Notes: generated by a model not told the origin, from the letters alone. 64,000 nucleotides of DNA from Trichobilharzia regenti (GCA_944472135.2 OX235267.1:35061312-35125311), one strand, 5' to 3'; counted from the stretch's first letter, positions 34,941-46,658 are shown. Numbers and translations are program-made.

Positions 34941-35689
34941 ATCTGTGCAAAAATTACAGTCAGGTAGATAGAAATCAGAGTGGATACTTTTGTGCCAGAT
35001 GGGAATTCCGAGAAGACTTTTGCAATGAAAATTATTCGCAAGCATCTTCGTCTCCTGCTCAGCAGACATACTATCGGTAAAGGTGGCACTGACAACTTCA
35101 GTTGAAATGATCAGTAAATGAGAAGACAAAAAATCAACTGACTTCAGTTTGTTTCAAGGACACAGTTCAAGTCTTAAGGTTAGAATACGACTATTTTATC
35201 AGTCAAACAAAATCGGTTGCTTATAACCAAGTGACGTGACATTAACATGGGTCAGTTAATTAACTTTCCTTAAAAATAGTCGTAAATTTTTCTATTTTTC
35301 TCTTTTTTTTCCTGGCATTTTTCTTAAATTATTAAGGATTTATTTATCTTCAGGTTACTAAAGTTCTTCTTATTTTTTATTATTCTTCGAGTTCATTGTA
35401 AAACCTTTGCCTTCAGACTTTTGAAGTTTCTTTAGGGGTGGTGTCCTCCCCTCTTTTCAAGGCTTGTTATTTGTTAAGTGAGGTTTAGAAATAAATCAGT
35501 CAGAAATTAAACGGGATTGTGTGATTTTCTTTTGTGGATATTCTCTAGTGAGTTACTCCTTAAGGCATTCTACAGTATTTAGTTTAACAGAACTTTTCCT
35601 GTTATCCTAGGGCTTGGCTTTCAAATAACTGAGTAATTTACTTATTAGTTTTATGAGAATTTCGTGCATGTGATTTCCTTACAGAATTT
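34941..35689. other. no gene seen
   Basis: AT-rich sequence. GGGGTGGTGTCCTCCCCTC near 35440 may be a worn SINE-II body piece. Confidence 0.3.
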
Positions 35690-37436
35690 CAACAGAAAAG
35701 ACGAATTAGACTTACAGTATCAAATGATATTAAACCAATAAAAGATGCTCAAGGGAACCTGGTCACCAAGGAGAAGAAAGAAATCATACAATGGGCTGAT
35801 CACATTAAAGGACTCTTGATATGACCACCACTGGCAACTAGCCAGAAATACAACCAACAGCATACATGGAAATGCCAGTGGACACCAATTCTCCAACGAA
35901 AGAAGAAATCCTGAATGCGTTCAAGCTACTGAAGTCTAGCCGGGAAGACAGCAGGACCAGATGGCCTCAGAGATTACGGAAGATGTTCTCACTCCATTAC
36001 TGAAAACAGTTTGGAAAGAAGGAAAGGCGCCTACTGATCGAAAGAAGGGCTACCTAGTCAAAATTCCGAAGAAGGACGACGTAAGCTTGTGCAAGATCTA
36101 GCCTGGAATAATGCTCTTGTCCACGCCAAGTATAACACTAAGTCATATCGTCCTAAAGAGAATAAAGGATTCACTGGATACAGAACCCCGCCCACCTCAG
36201 GAACATGCTAGATTCAGGAAAGGCGAATCATGTACTGATCAAATTGCAACTCTACGCATCGTCATCGAAGAAAGAATAGAATGACAGTCAAACCGCTACC
36301 TCAGTTTCTTCGACTTCGCGAAGGCCTTCGACAGCGTTGACCGAGAAATTGCTTCAACAGTGTGGCGTGCCCCAAGTCTTTATCAACCTCATTCAACAGC
36401 TATATGACAGTGGCACTTGTCAGGTGATTCACATTGGAATATTCAGCGACTTGTTAGAAGTGTATACAGGAGTAAGACATAGCTGGCTAGCTATTATCAC
36501 CGATAATATCTTAATTGTGTTGGACTGGATTGTGCGTCAGACTGTGCGCTGGAGGTGAGAAGACGGGAAAACGTTGGACCACCGATAAGGAGAATCTAGG
36601 AGATCTGAATTTTGGCGGATGGTTTATGTCCAATGTCACACAAACTTGAAGACCTAGAGGCAAAAACCAACAAACTGGCGGAATAGGCTGGCAGTAAAGA
36701 CAGGACTTCAAATGAATACAGTAAAGATTGAGATGATGAAAATAAGCAGTATGCACCAATTACCTGCGCCAGTCACTGTCAACAGAAGAAATTTAGAAGA
36801 TGTCACTTCCTTCATTCATCTAGGAAGCATCTTTTTAACTATAGGAAACAGCACAGATAAAGGTGTTAAAACCAGAATCGGAAAGACATGAAAACATTCA
36901 TCATTCTGAAATCAGCTTTTACATCTTCTGAACTTAGCACCAAGAACTAAATTTGGAAATTCAACTGCAACGTTACTCCAGTCATTTCTTCTATATGGGT
37001 CAGAAACTTGGCGGGTGAATCATGAAAAGTATTTCCAACAGGCTACTGAAGACTCTTGTCCCCGGCTGCCTTCACTCTATTATTAAATATCGAATCTCCA
37101 GGACCAGTGAGCAACAAAATGTCTGGGAATGATCCAGTCGAGAAGCTACTGCTCAACAGATATGTCGAAGAAAATGGATGTGGATCGGACGCACGCTGTG
37201 GATACCATCAAATAACATCGCGTCCAATGCAAGCCATTACTCGAGTGGAACCCAAATGGGTGACGACGAGTTCGACGTGGTGGTTTCAAGGGTGACATGG
37301 AGGAGATCAGAGACTATGAAAAATCGTGGAGCCAACTAAAGCAAACTGCAGAGAAAAAGACAAAGTGGAGACGCTGTTGGAGCTCTATCTTTCACTCGTA
37401 ACCCAAGAGAACAATAAAAATAAAATAGTAGTATTA
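35690..37436 (+). pseudogene. RTE-like element, decayed reverse transcriptase
   Basis: A 5'-truncated copy. Across many frame breaks it shows DIKPIKDAQGNLVTKEKKEI, AGPDG-like sequence near 35955, FFDFAKAFDSVDRE near 36305 (palm motif with the catalytic Asp), YMGQKLGG-like sequence near 37000 and a 3' end with CCCAAGAGAACAATAAAAAT. The longest open piece is 73 codons. Its tail stops about 30 bases before the candidate splice acceptor at 37466. Confidence 0.65.
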
Positions 37437-37466
37437 TTTTAAGAACTTCATATTTTATATTTTTAG

Positions 37467-37538
37467 GAGTATCCTGTTTATTCATTCCAACAAAAGAAAC
37501 TTTCCTCCGGACAATTATGTTTTATTAAAACAAATTAG
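37467..37538 (+). CDS. candidate terminal exon, unknown protein
   Basis: An acceptor (TATTTTATATTTTTAG) is followed by 23 open codons and TAG: EYPVYSFQQKKLSSGQLCFI then KTN. Phase 0 matches the exon ending at 24093, which would give a 13.4 kb intron filled with repeats, not unusual for flukes. Function unknown. Confidence 0.45.
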   Translation, partial: EYPVYSFQQKKLSSGQLCFIKTN

Positions 37539-37784
37539 AATAGAACAAAACAGTATACATTGCATGCGATAATGAAGTATTATTTCCCATTGGCAACATC
37601 ACTTCATGCAACATCACTGTTCAGTAAATTGTTTCTTAAAAATACAAATTTTGGTGTTTGAAATCTATGTAAGGTTCGCGTTTCTTAGGATTCATCTGTA
37701 ACTAAACAATAGTGTGGTTTAGAGAAATGGTAGCTTATCTACAGCTTAGATATTTGTATAGTATTTTAGATATGACAGAGAAGA

Positions 37785-37905
37785 TTTGTAGCTCAGGTGG
37801 ATGATTTTGAGGTGGTTGTGTTCTCTGAGTTGGATGGTTGATTTGCGAAGATTTCATCGCCCTTCTAGGTGACATCTTCAGCGCATACTTCAATTTGAAG
37901 TGTAT
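37785..37905 (-). ncRNA. hammerhead-like fold in a dispersed repeat
   Basis: On the minus strand TGCG is followed by CTGAAGA, a TCACC/GGCGA stem with one mismatch, then GAAA, TCTT and CGCA. TGCG and CGCA pair as stem I. CTGANGA and GAAA are the conserved hammerhead boxes. The stem III loop would be only two bases. It resembles ribozymes known from PLE flanks. Activity is untested, and the A-C mismatch in stem II weakens it. Confidence 0.35.
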
Positions 37906-38499
37906 AGTATTTTGTTTTCAGCTTTGTGTAGCGAGTGTAGGTACTGCTAAATGTGGTTAGAATGCTAGAAAACGAACCATTTCTAACTTACTTTTAAAGC
38001 ATTTACACATATATATATATATATATATATATTGATCATCAGTTGGTTTGTAATCGTCATCTCATGTCTTAGTTGACAAGCCGTACCTATTTAGAAATTC
38101 TAGGAATACACCTGAGATTTCGTATCTTATGTACAGAGGATTGATATTCCAATGTTAGATTTGTGAGAATTGGATTTAACTCTGTGACTGTCAGGAAAAA
38201 CAAACATTGTAATAAACAGTCATCCCTACTGACTGGTTTTAATGGGAATCCATAGTACTATCATATTTATTTTTCTAAACTCACAGATTAAGGCTATTTG
38301 AAGTGATACACTTCTGTAGAAAGATCTGCACTGATTTTCCTCTTATTTAATAGTTATTTAGATAACTGAGTTATGGGTTTCATTGACACAGCGGTCGAAT
38401 TTAAAATGAGTACCATTTCTGGTGTTACTTGGCAATGAAGCAAATTCAGTTCATTTCTAACTTATAGTGAATTTATTGTGGAACAGATATTATACTATC
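37906..38499. other. no gene seen; AT microsatellite
   Basis: Includes an (AT)n run at about 38009-38032. Otherwise AT-rich sequence. Confidence 0.4.
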
Positions 38500-38935
38500 A
38501 TTTGACTATCGACCTGCTTGGTTACCGAAGCTGGAGTCCCTCAAGTTCTGTTCTCTCCTCTCTTCTTACCTGTTTCAGGTGAAATCAATCTGTGTAAATA
38601 CGCTGATTATCCAGCTGTTCCGATCTAACTGCTTCAAACTTAATAGCTTTTTGTTCGACAAATGGTCTTGCATTAACTCCCTCTAAATGTCAGGCATGTC
38701 AGTAGAATAAGTAGTGTGCTAGTAGGTCATTCCGTTACTTCTGAAGTCGACAGACACTTGAATTCATGTGACAGTTTGGCTAAGTCAATCTTGTCTGCTC
38801 TCAGCACCTTCTCTGGTCACAACTGTCCCTTTGCATCTCATCAGGTAGGAGGATTAGAGGTCATTATAAAAGGTAATATGCTCGTAAAACCAAGTACAAA
38901 ACTCAACAATATTATATTCGGCGTGCGTTCTGTGT
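38500..38935 (+). pseudogene. worn non-LTR reverse transcriptase fragment (CR1/L2 type)
   Basis: Frames contain VTEAGVPQGSVLSSLF, the RT block before the catalytic loop, and CKYADYPAVPI where YADD would be expected (second Asp lost). VGHSVTSEVDRHLNSCDSLA follows. Stops interrupt the palm region. Confidence 0.5.
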
Positions 38936-39147
38936 GATAGAAAAACTGTTAAGCATGAGACTTATAACTTGATGTGTAATTAATAAAATGAATAGCTGCT
39001 TTATCGTCTCCTATTTGTAACTTATGGTGACGATGTTTCAGTTATCTTCTAATCTTAGTTATTACCATTATTACTATTATTATTATTTCACACTTTTTAT
39101 GCATTTTGGTACTGCCAAAAAGCTACTTTTATCAATTTTCATTATCT

Positions 39148-39318
39148 ATACCCTGGGTTCGAACCCCGATGGGTACGTTCTGATGAAAAGTCCCAAGTTG
39201 GGCTGACGAAACAGTTGTCCAGTAATCGCAGCTGGTTTTCCAGTGATTCCCTAACTGATGTCAGCTCATGATGAAGTCCTCCATGCAATCAAACAAGAGT
39301 CCCTACAAAACCAATACT
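39148..39318 (+). mobile_element. SINE-III (hammerhead type), 5'-truncated
   Basis: B box GGGTTCGAACCCC, then the hammerhead region (CTGATGAAAAGTCCC, TTGGGCTGACGAAAC) and the 3' body to CCCTACAAAACCAATA. It pairs tail to tail with the minus copy at 39359. Confidence 0.65.
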
Positions 39319-39358
39319 AGAAAAAAAAATATATATATATGGTTTTCGTTCTTCAATA

Positions 39359-39570
39359 ATTGGTTTGTAGGGATTCGATTGATTGGTTGCAGGATTTCAT
39401 CATTAGCTGACATTGGTTAGAGAACCGTTGGAAAACCTGGGACTACTGACAGGGATTTCGTCAGCCCAACTTGGGACTTTTCATCAGAACGCACCCATCG
39501 GGGTTCGAATCCAGTACGTTCTGGTTACAAGGACAGAGAGCCACTAGGACCTGATCCAATGGCTCATGAA
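39359..39570 (-). mobile_element. SINE-III (hammerhead type)
   Basis: Complete 3' body, hammerhead region sharing TTGGGCTGACGAAA with its neighbour, and a longer tRNA-like head. The two copies share private changes, so one probably arose from the other by inverted duplication. Confidence 0.65.
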
Positions 39571-40199
39571 TTCCAACTTTTGTTGTTGTTATTGAGTAAA
39601 TTAAATGCAATATTGTAGAAAGCCCTGATAATTCCACATGGTGTCATAAGTACTGTTTTGGAATATTGCAAATTATTACTATTTGCAAGAATTACTTCCT
39701 TCCTCTGTATGATAAGCCAGGAATCTTTGATGTTTCAGTTGTACTGCGTTCATTTTGAAATAGAGTCAACCTGTAGTGACGAATTTGCTTGACTGAACTT
39801 TGGTCTTTGTTTGCATGACGGTTCAGGTTGTTTTTTATCTGATTCCAACTTGCATATTCGTATATGTGTAAAACTTTGGCACTGTGGTAGTAAGTAATTC
39901 CATATTAGTTTGTTTATTAGATACATCACATAGTGAAACAGTATTATTTACTGGATGACACAGTTTCGAACAAAATTTAATGCGGTTCATAATCATATCA
40001 ATTGTAATCACTCGACTTCGAAACTTAAGTTTTATAGCTTTCTTTGTCCTCTCCTATTTTTCGTAGGGGTAGTAGAATTTTCCAGATATCTGAGACAGGT
40101 GTTGAATCATTCCTATTACATGTATTTGCAGTTGATTCGATAAACAAAGCTTCTGTTATCAGGATCTCCCTGCATCCACCTTGTGACATTAGATTTTAA
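39571..40199. other. no gene seen
   Basis: AT-rich sequence; a 62-codon ORF at 39955-40143 has no motif. Confidence 0.4.
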
Positions 40200-41225
40200 A
40201 ACTGTCATCCTATCCCATCCTGTAGTATGTTTGTGTACAACTGAATTCAGTGAGTGGTATCGCTGAACTATTCTCTAGATTTCCTATCTTATTCTGGTCA
40301 ACCAATTTAGATTTTGCTAGGTTTTTATGTTTGGCTAGGATTGTGTGCTCCGCTAGTCTGACTGCCCCTGTTCCACTAGTTTGATCTATGTATTTGACCT
40401 GACAATCATCCCAGGAGGGTATTAGATGAACTAAATTGTTTTGTTTTAAAGGCTCCACAGGATTCATCCTTTAACCGATAAAGCTTGTTTCTAATTGAGT
40501 TTGTGGTTGGTTTGAATGCCACTCGTATTCCTACCTTGATAAGAATTCTGCGTAAGTTGGTTTCGAGGTTCCTTCTTTGTATGGAATTACTACTGATGAT
40601 TTAGATCCCTTATTTTTGGTGTCGTCATTAATAATATTATTATAATCATTATTATTGCTATTATTATTATCACTATCGCTACTATCATTATTTATTTTAT
40701 TTTTACATTTCCTTACATATTTCCTGACCAATCTACCCGGGTTATTATTAAGTTTCAAGGTTTCTTTTATGTGTATCACTTCCTGTCTTAGATCTTCCTT
40801 GGTACTACTTAGTTTTTGTGCTCTGTCACTTAAACATTTCACCAATCCTATTTTTACTGACATAGGATGGGATGATCGGAAGTCCAAATATCTGTTTGAA
40901 TAAGAAGGTTTCCTGTAAACACTAGTGTTTAACTTCTCATCTTCTTTCCTTTTTACGTTGCAATCTAACGTTGGAAGCTACCCTTCCTTACTTTCCAGTT
41001 CATAAGCGAATTGAATTTCCACCACCTTCGAGTTGATGTGTTCAAAAAATCTAACTATATCTTGTGTTCTGAGTACAGTGAATGTGTCATCTACATACCT
41101 CCACCATACTTTTGGGGTGGGGGTGAACGTTTCAATCGCTATCTTTTCCCACCTATCCATGAATATATCTGCTAAAACCAAGGATACTGGTGATCCCATG
41201 GCATATTCGACCTCTTTTTAAACAA
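40200..41225 (-). pseudogene. Penelope-like element: RT and GIY-YIG region
   Basis: On the minus strand: YAMGSPVSLVLADIFMDRWE and WWRYVDDTFTVL (catalytic Asp pair), a stop, then KPSYSNRYLDFRSSHPMS with the RT thumb (40531-40887), an Asn/Asp-rich linker, a stop, and the GIY-YIG-like segment VKYIDQTSGTGAVRLAEHT (40210-40467). YID replaces the usual YIG, so the nuclease is probably dead. It starts mid-palm; the N-terminal half is missing. Confidence 0.75.
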
Positions 41226-42464
41226 TTTTCATTCGTCGCATTAGCATTGTATAATTATGTTCAGATCTCACTAATCTAAGCCACTGTTACACTCATTACG
41301 CCCTGAATGGTTTGCAGATTCCTTTTTTCTATTTTGTTCTTGTCCTTGGCTGTCTTATGATGAAGGATCTAGACGGCTTTCGATCTTTTCTAGGTGCATT
41401 TATGTTTTAATAGTTGAATGGTTGTATGTTTGATGTTATTTGACCTAATTTTCCTCGGTCATTTAATTTTAATGAGAATACCGTCATCGTCAGTAACTTC
41501 ACTGCCGACCTACTGAAAGCTGAATGAGACTCTGCGGTAACCGAATTCATGTTAAATGTTGAAAATCATGTATGATTGGACAAATAGTAAATTTCTAGTT
41601 TATTTATTGTATCCTCCCTCACATAGTTCCTCCTTTTAGAAGTCTGTAGATGTTTGAAATATTAAGCTTAGCTTGGCGCCGACTGAACCTTAATCGATAA
41701 AAGATGTGGAGGCTGAAAAATATCAAATTATACAATCATTGTAAAATAGCAAAAATAATGAATCCATTGCATAGCATAGTTGTTAATTGATACTGAATAA
41801 GGACACCATCTGCTTTACCACGCAGTACGGGTAACACAGCTTCCATGCTTTCTACTATTATCAATTATCTCTGGCCCGTACCTCATCTGTATGTTCACCT
41901 TCGGATCTTTTGCTTCAATCTCCTTTTCTCTCCTCAAGTACCTAGGACTGTTGGCATACTCTTACGTGAAGTGAGCGACTCCATACCAAAAAGGACTACT
42001 TAATCATAACAATTCTGTACGTCTTTACTTGTGTATTATGGGATAAATATAACTCAACAAGAAACTGTATTTTATTTGTATATTAATTTGTGTAGATTGA
42101 ATTCCTCTCTAACATACATATATATTTGTTTTTGTTTTGTCATTTTCTTTGCGTATGAACGAGCTTAGTCGCTTAGTCCGCTATAAAGAAAGTAGTATAA
42201 TGTCTTTTGTAGGAAAATGTTCTCACACACATTGATATCATGTAGTTTTCATGAGGAAAGATTTAGCGAATAAAAGCAAAGCCAAAGTAAAGTACATTTC
42301 ATACAATATGGAATTCTTAGCATGTAATGCGATATTACTAAGGGAAAAGTAATCACGAAAACACTTCTTTTAATATTAATCCCAATAAAAGTATTAATAT
42401 AAAATTAGAATAAAAAAATTAACAGGAGAGGTGATAATAATATATAATAATATAATATAGTATA
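41226..42464. other. no gene seen
   Basis: AT-rich sequence without supported frames. Confidence 0.4.
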
Positions 42465-42690
42465 ATGGATGTCCCACTGATGACATTTGTTGGTAGTCGC
42501 GCTAAATCAAGAATTGTAGAAGTTAGAATTCATGGGCCATTCAATCGGTCCCTTGCAACCAGAAGGTTCTGAGTTCGAACCGTGGTGGTGGGTGTATAAT
42601 GCTATGATTCCGAAACTAGATGAAACACCTGTTCACTACTTCCTGGTTTTCAATGGTCCTCTAAATGATATCAGTCCGTGGTCAAACTGG
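42465..42690 (+). mobile_element. SINE-III-related copy, long 5' form
   Basis: GGATGTCCCACTGATGACAT to the AGTTCGAACCGTGG B box and CACTACTTCCTGG. It is homologous in inverted orientation to 46245-46505, including the extra 5' segment with CGCGCTAAATCA. The ribozyme region is badly worn. Confidence 0.55.
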
Positions 42691-43384
42691 TAAAATAATG
42701 TAAAATAATAATAGAAAAAGTTAAAGACAACATTTATTTATTGTTTCACCATAAGTTAGGAGTTTTATATCTAACACTTTGCTTACGGCATAATGTGCAA
42801 GCTAAATAAGGTGTCTTTGAGTTTATATACTTTGTCGTCCGAGTATAAAGTCTTTTTTAAGTGCTTTTAGTCCTACCTGATGAGGTTTAAGGGCAGAGAT
42901 GCGTATAGAGCGAAATAGAGTGCTCAGAGTCTAACATGATGACATTCTTCAATTTTTTGCATAGCTTGAGGTGTATGTTCACAACAGCAACAATGCGTCG
43001 GTTCAGCGACGTCCCTGTAGTAACAAATTCATGAAATTTTCTCTGAGCGATTATATATGGATATTTTGTCGTGAGTTGATTAAGGGACGGGTTATTTTAC
43101 TAGTTTTTATGCTACATTTGCTAGTGGCTTAATTGCATATCCCCGCTAATTGAAGCGACATAATCCGTTGCCATGGTGATTTAACGATACGTATCGTGTA
43201 CCCTCATCAGAACATTTTTTACGGCGTACATATCATCGGTGACACTATACTGTTGATCTGCATTACATTCGCTGCACTTTTCGCCGGAAATCTTGTTTGA
43301 TACTGATATCTGTGCAACGTAATGGATTTAAGGATGCAATAAGTTCAAAAGTTAAACGGATATAATTGAGTTTTCATGAAATCG
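42691..43384. other. no gene seen
   Basis: AT-rich sequence, no motif. Confidence 0.4.
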
Positions 43385-43470
43385 TTCTGGTTTATATTTG
43401 GCCTATTAATTGAAACGCTCTGATCACCAACTGGATAAAGCAGATGGCGCCAGTTCAAAAAATGATATGT
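43385..43470 (+). repeat. dispersed repeat of unknown family
   Basis: GGATAAAGCAGATGGCGCCA and flanks recur inverted at 60716-60810. It is not part of any family recognised here. Confidence 0.5.
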
Positions 43471-43624
43471 CATATAATCGTCCTACATTTGCACATCTCC
43501 ATCCTCTTACCTTTTTGTCTCTTCATTTCATTTTAGTGGTAGTAACCTTCCCAGTTGTATCTCTGTTTATTTCTCAGAAACATACTTCAGTAGAATTTCG
43601 CTTCGAAATGCACGGAAGCTTTTT

Positions 43625-43850
43625 TTATTCCTTTACGTTTCGAGTGGAGTTTAGACCTTCAGGCTTGAAGTCTAAAGTTACCGTGGCAGTGGTAGTATTT
43701 TTACGATGTGAATTGTCTGGTGTAACACCAAGTCCTACCTTGTTTTCCAGGCTTACTACTGCCTTAGCATGGTTTAGGATCGCATCGACCGAGAAGCAAA
43801 CTGTGACCTGTTGCGTGGTTTGCGCGCGCCTACATTTGAACCACTGACTC
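43625..43850 (-). mobile_element. SINE-II-related copy, strongly diverged
   Basis: The order of segments matches SINE-II on the minus strand: tRNA-like head with CAGTGGTTCAAATGTAGG, body, then an end like ACTCGAAACGTAAAGG. A 145-codon plus-strand ORF over it is considered fortuitous. Confidence 0.4.
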
Positions 43851-44427
43851 ACTAATATAAAATACTAATATCGTAATAGGCTTTTTCGGTATTAAACTAA
43901 ATTGTTTCAATTATGAACTAATCTCAACAGGTTTAATCCATTGTATTCCATTTACAATGAGTGTTAGTGTTTTAAACAATATTTTAGGAATTCATACTTA
44001 TTCACCAAACATAGTTATGACACTCAAAAATACTGCTTTCTTCTTCTGAAGACCTGAAACTCTTCCATTCAATGTTGAAGTTGAGGTGTTAACTGACAGC
44101 AACTAAGTTATAAAATGTAGTGTTTTTTGTTTTAGAATTCGTAGAAATTTTTAGTCTCTGAATTCAGATGTGTCTTTCATTGTTATTATTTAATATCAGG
44201 GTAGATTTGATTGTTTAACAGCTAAGCTATTCTTCCAACACCTTTGAGTCACAATGTACTGAGATATTTTATGCAGAAAGCATGATTTTCCCGTTACATA
44301 TCAGTATAAATAGTAGACAAATTACAAATAACTTAGGTAAAAGGAAAGAAACTACATTAAAAAAAAAGAATGGTTACTGAACAAAGAATATGCTTTCCAA
44401 TAACCTGCACTTCATCAAGTTCTGCAG
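43851..44427. other. no gene seen
   Basis: AT-rich sequence, no motif. Confidence 0.4.
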
Positions 44428-44910
44428 TTATATATACATGATTGGGAATGAATTAGTGCTATTAACAACATTAATGTTGTTCAAATAACATCGAATCAAT
44501 ATTAATAATGAGATCAATGGATTCCGGTTCGATAGCATCAATCTAACAATACACTGAATATCAGACAGGCAAATTAGGAAAGATAATAATACAGAATTCA
44601 CGAATTTATAGTCTCCAATGAAGGCCGGCCAGGGCAGTAGGAGTGGCTGGACTTGCTTATTCTCCACAAAGAGCACTGGTTGTTTCAGGAGGATCGCAAT
44701 AGATTCTGCCGTTTTGAGCATGCGGTGCTTCGAACGTTTTGGTAATAAATTTGGTACCTGGTGGATGATAGAGAAGGATTTTTCAATGCTGGTTTTGTGG
44801 CCAGTTTGGAGCAGAAGGTCTAATGTCTTACTGTTGATGGTGTTTACTAAACCTTTACTTAGCCGTACTGGGAGATTGAAAGATGCAGTACCTAGACTAC
44901 CCACCTATAC
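44428..44910 (-). pseudogene. Penelope-like element, C-terminal region
   Basis: One open frame of 158 codons with KSFSIIHQVPNLLPKRSKHR and MLKTAESIAILLKQPVLFVE, the PLE tail after the GIY-YIG domain. Its 3' end contains the perfect palindrome AACAACATTAATGTTGTT, also found at the end of the plus-strand copy at 45265. Confidence 0.65.
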
Positions 44911-45129
44911 TTGAATCTACCAATTGAATTCAGCTTGTGGTAGACCGAGTTATATTGGTAGTTGCTCTAGGAACATGATTTTTCGTACTGGCTCGGGAAC
45001 ATCTACCAGTGTGGCTAAATAAAAGTGTATTAATTAGCCATCAGCAGTTAGATATTAGACCACCTGTACCCAAATCTGCCACAAAGTCAGCATCGAAGAA
45101 TCCTTCTCTCTCATCTATCGGGTAACAGG

Positions 45130-45265
45130 TAAATCGCCAAAAACATCCAGGTACCACATACTCCAAACAACAGAATCAATCGCGATTCTCGAGAAACAAC
45201 CAGTGCTTTGTGTGCAAAAGATGTTATTTGAACAACATTAATGTTGTTAATAGCACTAATTCATA
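45130..45265 (+). pseudogene. Penelope-like element, C-terminal tail, opposite strand
   Basis: The plus strand reads TESIAILEKQPVLCVQKM, the same tail as the minus copy at 44428, and ends in the same GATGTTATTTGAACAAC and palindrome. The two copies are head to head. Confidence 0.6.
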
Positions 45266-45269
45266 CACC

Positions 45270-45270
<1 letters not shown>

Positions 45271-45327
<57 letters not shown>
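45271..45327. repeat. (TA)n microsatellite at PLE end
   Basis: About 28 TA units directly after the plus-strand PLE tail. Confidence 0.95.
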
Positions 45328-45328
<1 letters not shown>

Positions 45329-45375
45329 CTGTACAGCCTGATGGTGAAGTTATCGAAATGTATATATTAAAAAAA
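45328..45375 (+). ncRNA. hammerhead-like boxes in PLE flank
   Basis: ACAGCCTGATGGTGAAG then TTATCGAAATGTATAT shows CTGATGG and GAAA boxes at hammerhead spacing with a short stem II (GGT/ATC). Stem I is not convincing and A9 is G, so it is at best a worn relic. Confidence 0.25.
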
Positions 45376-46009
45376 TTCTTTTGCTTTCCGAGTAAAATAT
45401 AAGCCTCCAAATTTGAATTCCAGAGTTTCAGAAAAGGCATTATTTTTTGTTTCACAGAGTAAAGTTGTTCGACACACAGTCCCAGTATTCCCTCTCTACC
45501 GGGTTTGTTTACAGCTAAGCAAGCTTCACTGGTGTATCAGGGAGAAAATCGAACCAAGAGCCCATGTGTTTGTGTTTGGTGAATATTCTACCTTCGAGCC
45601 ACCGGTGCACAATATCGACGATGTAATATCTCTCTCTCTCTCATCTATCTCGCTGAGGAGAACATTTTAAATATATCTCTAAAATGGAGCAGTTTGTCTC
45701 ATTTCATGATTTAAGTATTTATTAACAATTTATAGTGAATATCCTTTTGTGTACCTTCCTACATTAAGTACATTTTGAGTTAAGCTAAAATTAGTCTCCA
45801 ATTCATTAACATATTTCCATTGCAATGTTTTACAAAACTTATTTAATATTTATGATTGCTTCAGCCTCATTTCATATGATAATAACATGTTGTCCTTAAA
45901 TTAAATCAAGTATGTCAGTAATTCTCACCTGACTAGCACACCGTAGCAAACTTATTCTCTTCGAGTTTTATTGCACTTTGCATTTTATACTACTACCTAC
46001 CCTTACATT
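45376..46009. other. no gene seen
   Basis: AT-rich sequence; an 85-codon ORF at 45413-45670 has no motif. Confidence 0.35.
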
Positions 46010-46062
46010 TATCATATATATATAATTATATATATATATATATATTATATATATATATACAT
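46010..46062. repeat. (AT)n microsatellite, interrupted
   Basis: AT repeats with two short interruptions. Confidence 0.9.
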
Positions 46063-46244
46063 CCCGGATCTATCATTAACGAGCTCAGTACTCAGTGAAC
46101 GAAATATAGAAACTAGATCCTGACAGCTGAAAATACTCTCTCATGTGACTATCCATATCAGGCGGTAGTATCTCGCCGAATTCAAGTTTACCTGTGAAAG
46201 TTAAAGATTTTACGCATCCTCTCAGTGTAAAATATACTTTTTAA

Positions 46245-46505
46245 GAGTTGATCACGGAATGATATCATTTCGAGAAGCATTGAAAACCAATGAGTACTGG
46301 ACAGCTGTTTTGTCCTAGTTTGGAAAACATCGGCAGTATGCACCCACCACCAGGGGTCGAATCCAGGACCTTCCGGTTACAAGGCAGGCTCATATACCAT
46401 TCAACCACTGGGACCCGACTCAATGGCCAGCCCATGAGTTCTAACTTCTAACAGTTCGTGATTTAGCGCAACCCCAACCATTGTCATGTGTGGGACATCC
46501 ATCCT
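46245..46505 (-). mobile_element. SINE-III-related copy, long 5' form
   Basis: On the minus strand: GGATGTCCCACACATGACAA, CGCTAAATCACGAACTGTTA, tRNA-like head, B box GGATTCGACCCC, then the ribozyme region with stem I TACTG and CAGTAC and core CCGATGT. The core keeps C at position 3 but has other changes. Confidence 0.6.
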
Positions 46506-46574
46506 CACCCGTGACATCTGAATTGATCTCACTGGTCACGACTTCTCACTAGAAAACCAGGAAGCTCCATCCTG

Positions 46575-46658
46575 TCGGTGCGTACTGCCGGTGATTCACA
46601 AACCAGGATGAAACAGATGTCCAGTACTCCCTGGCTGGTTTTCAATGATTCTCTAACT
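46575..46658 (+). mobile_element. SINE-III fragment with ribozyme region
   Basis: GTACTG, core CCGGTGA, GAAACAGATGTC and CAGTACTCCC keep the hammerhead order and perfect stem I, but stem II is lost. Cut at 46659 by a SINE-I insertion. Confidence 0.55.

Noticed and set aside
43410..43847. 145-codon plus-strand ORF
   Set aside because: It overlaps a dispersed repeat and a diverged minus-strand SINE-II, has no motif, and has low-complexity hydrophobic content.
45261..45455. 64-codon ORF with a Tyr-Ile run
   Set aside because: It is a translation of the (TA)n microsatellite.
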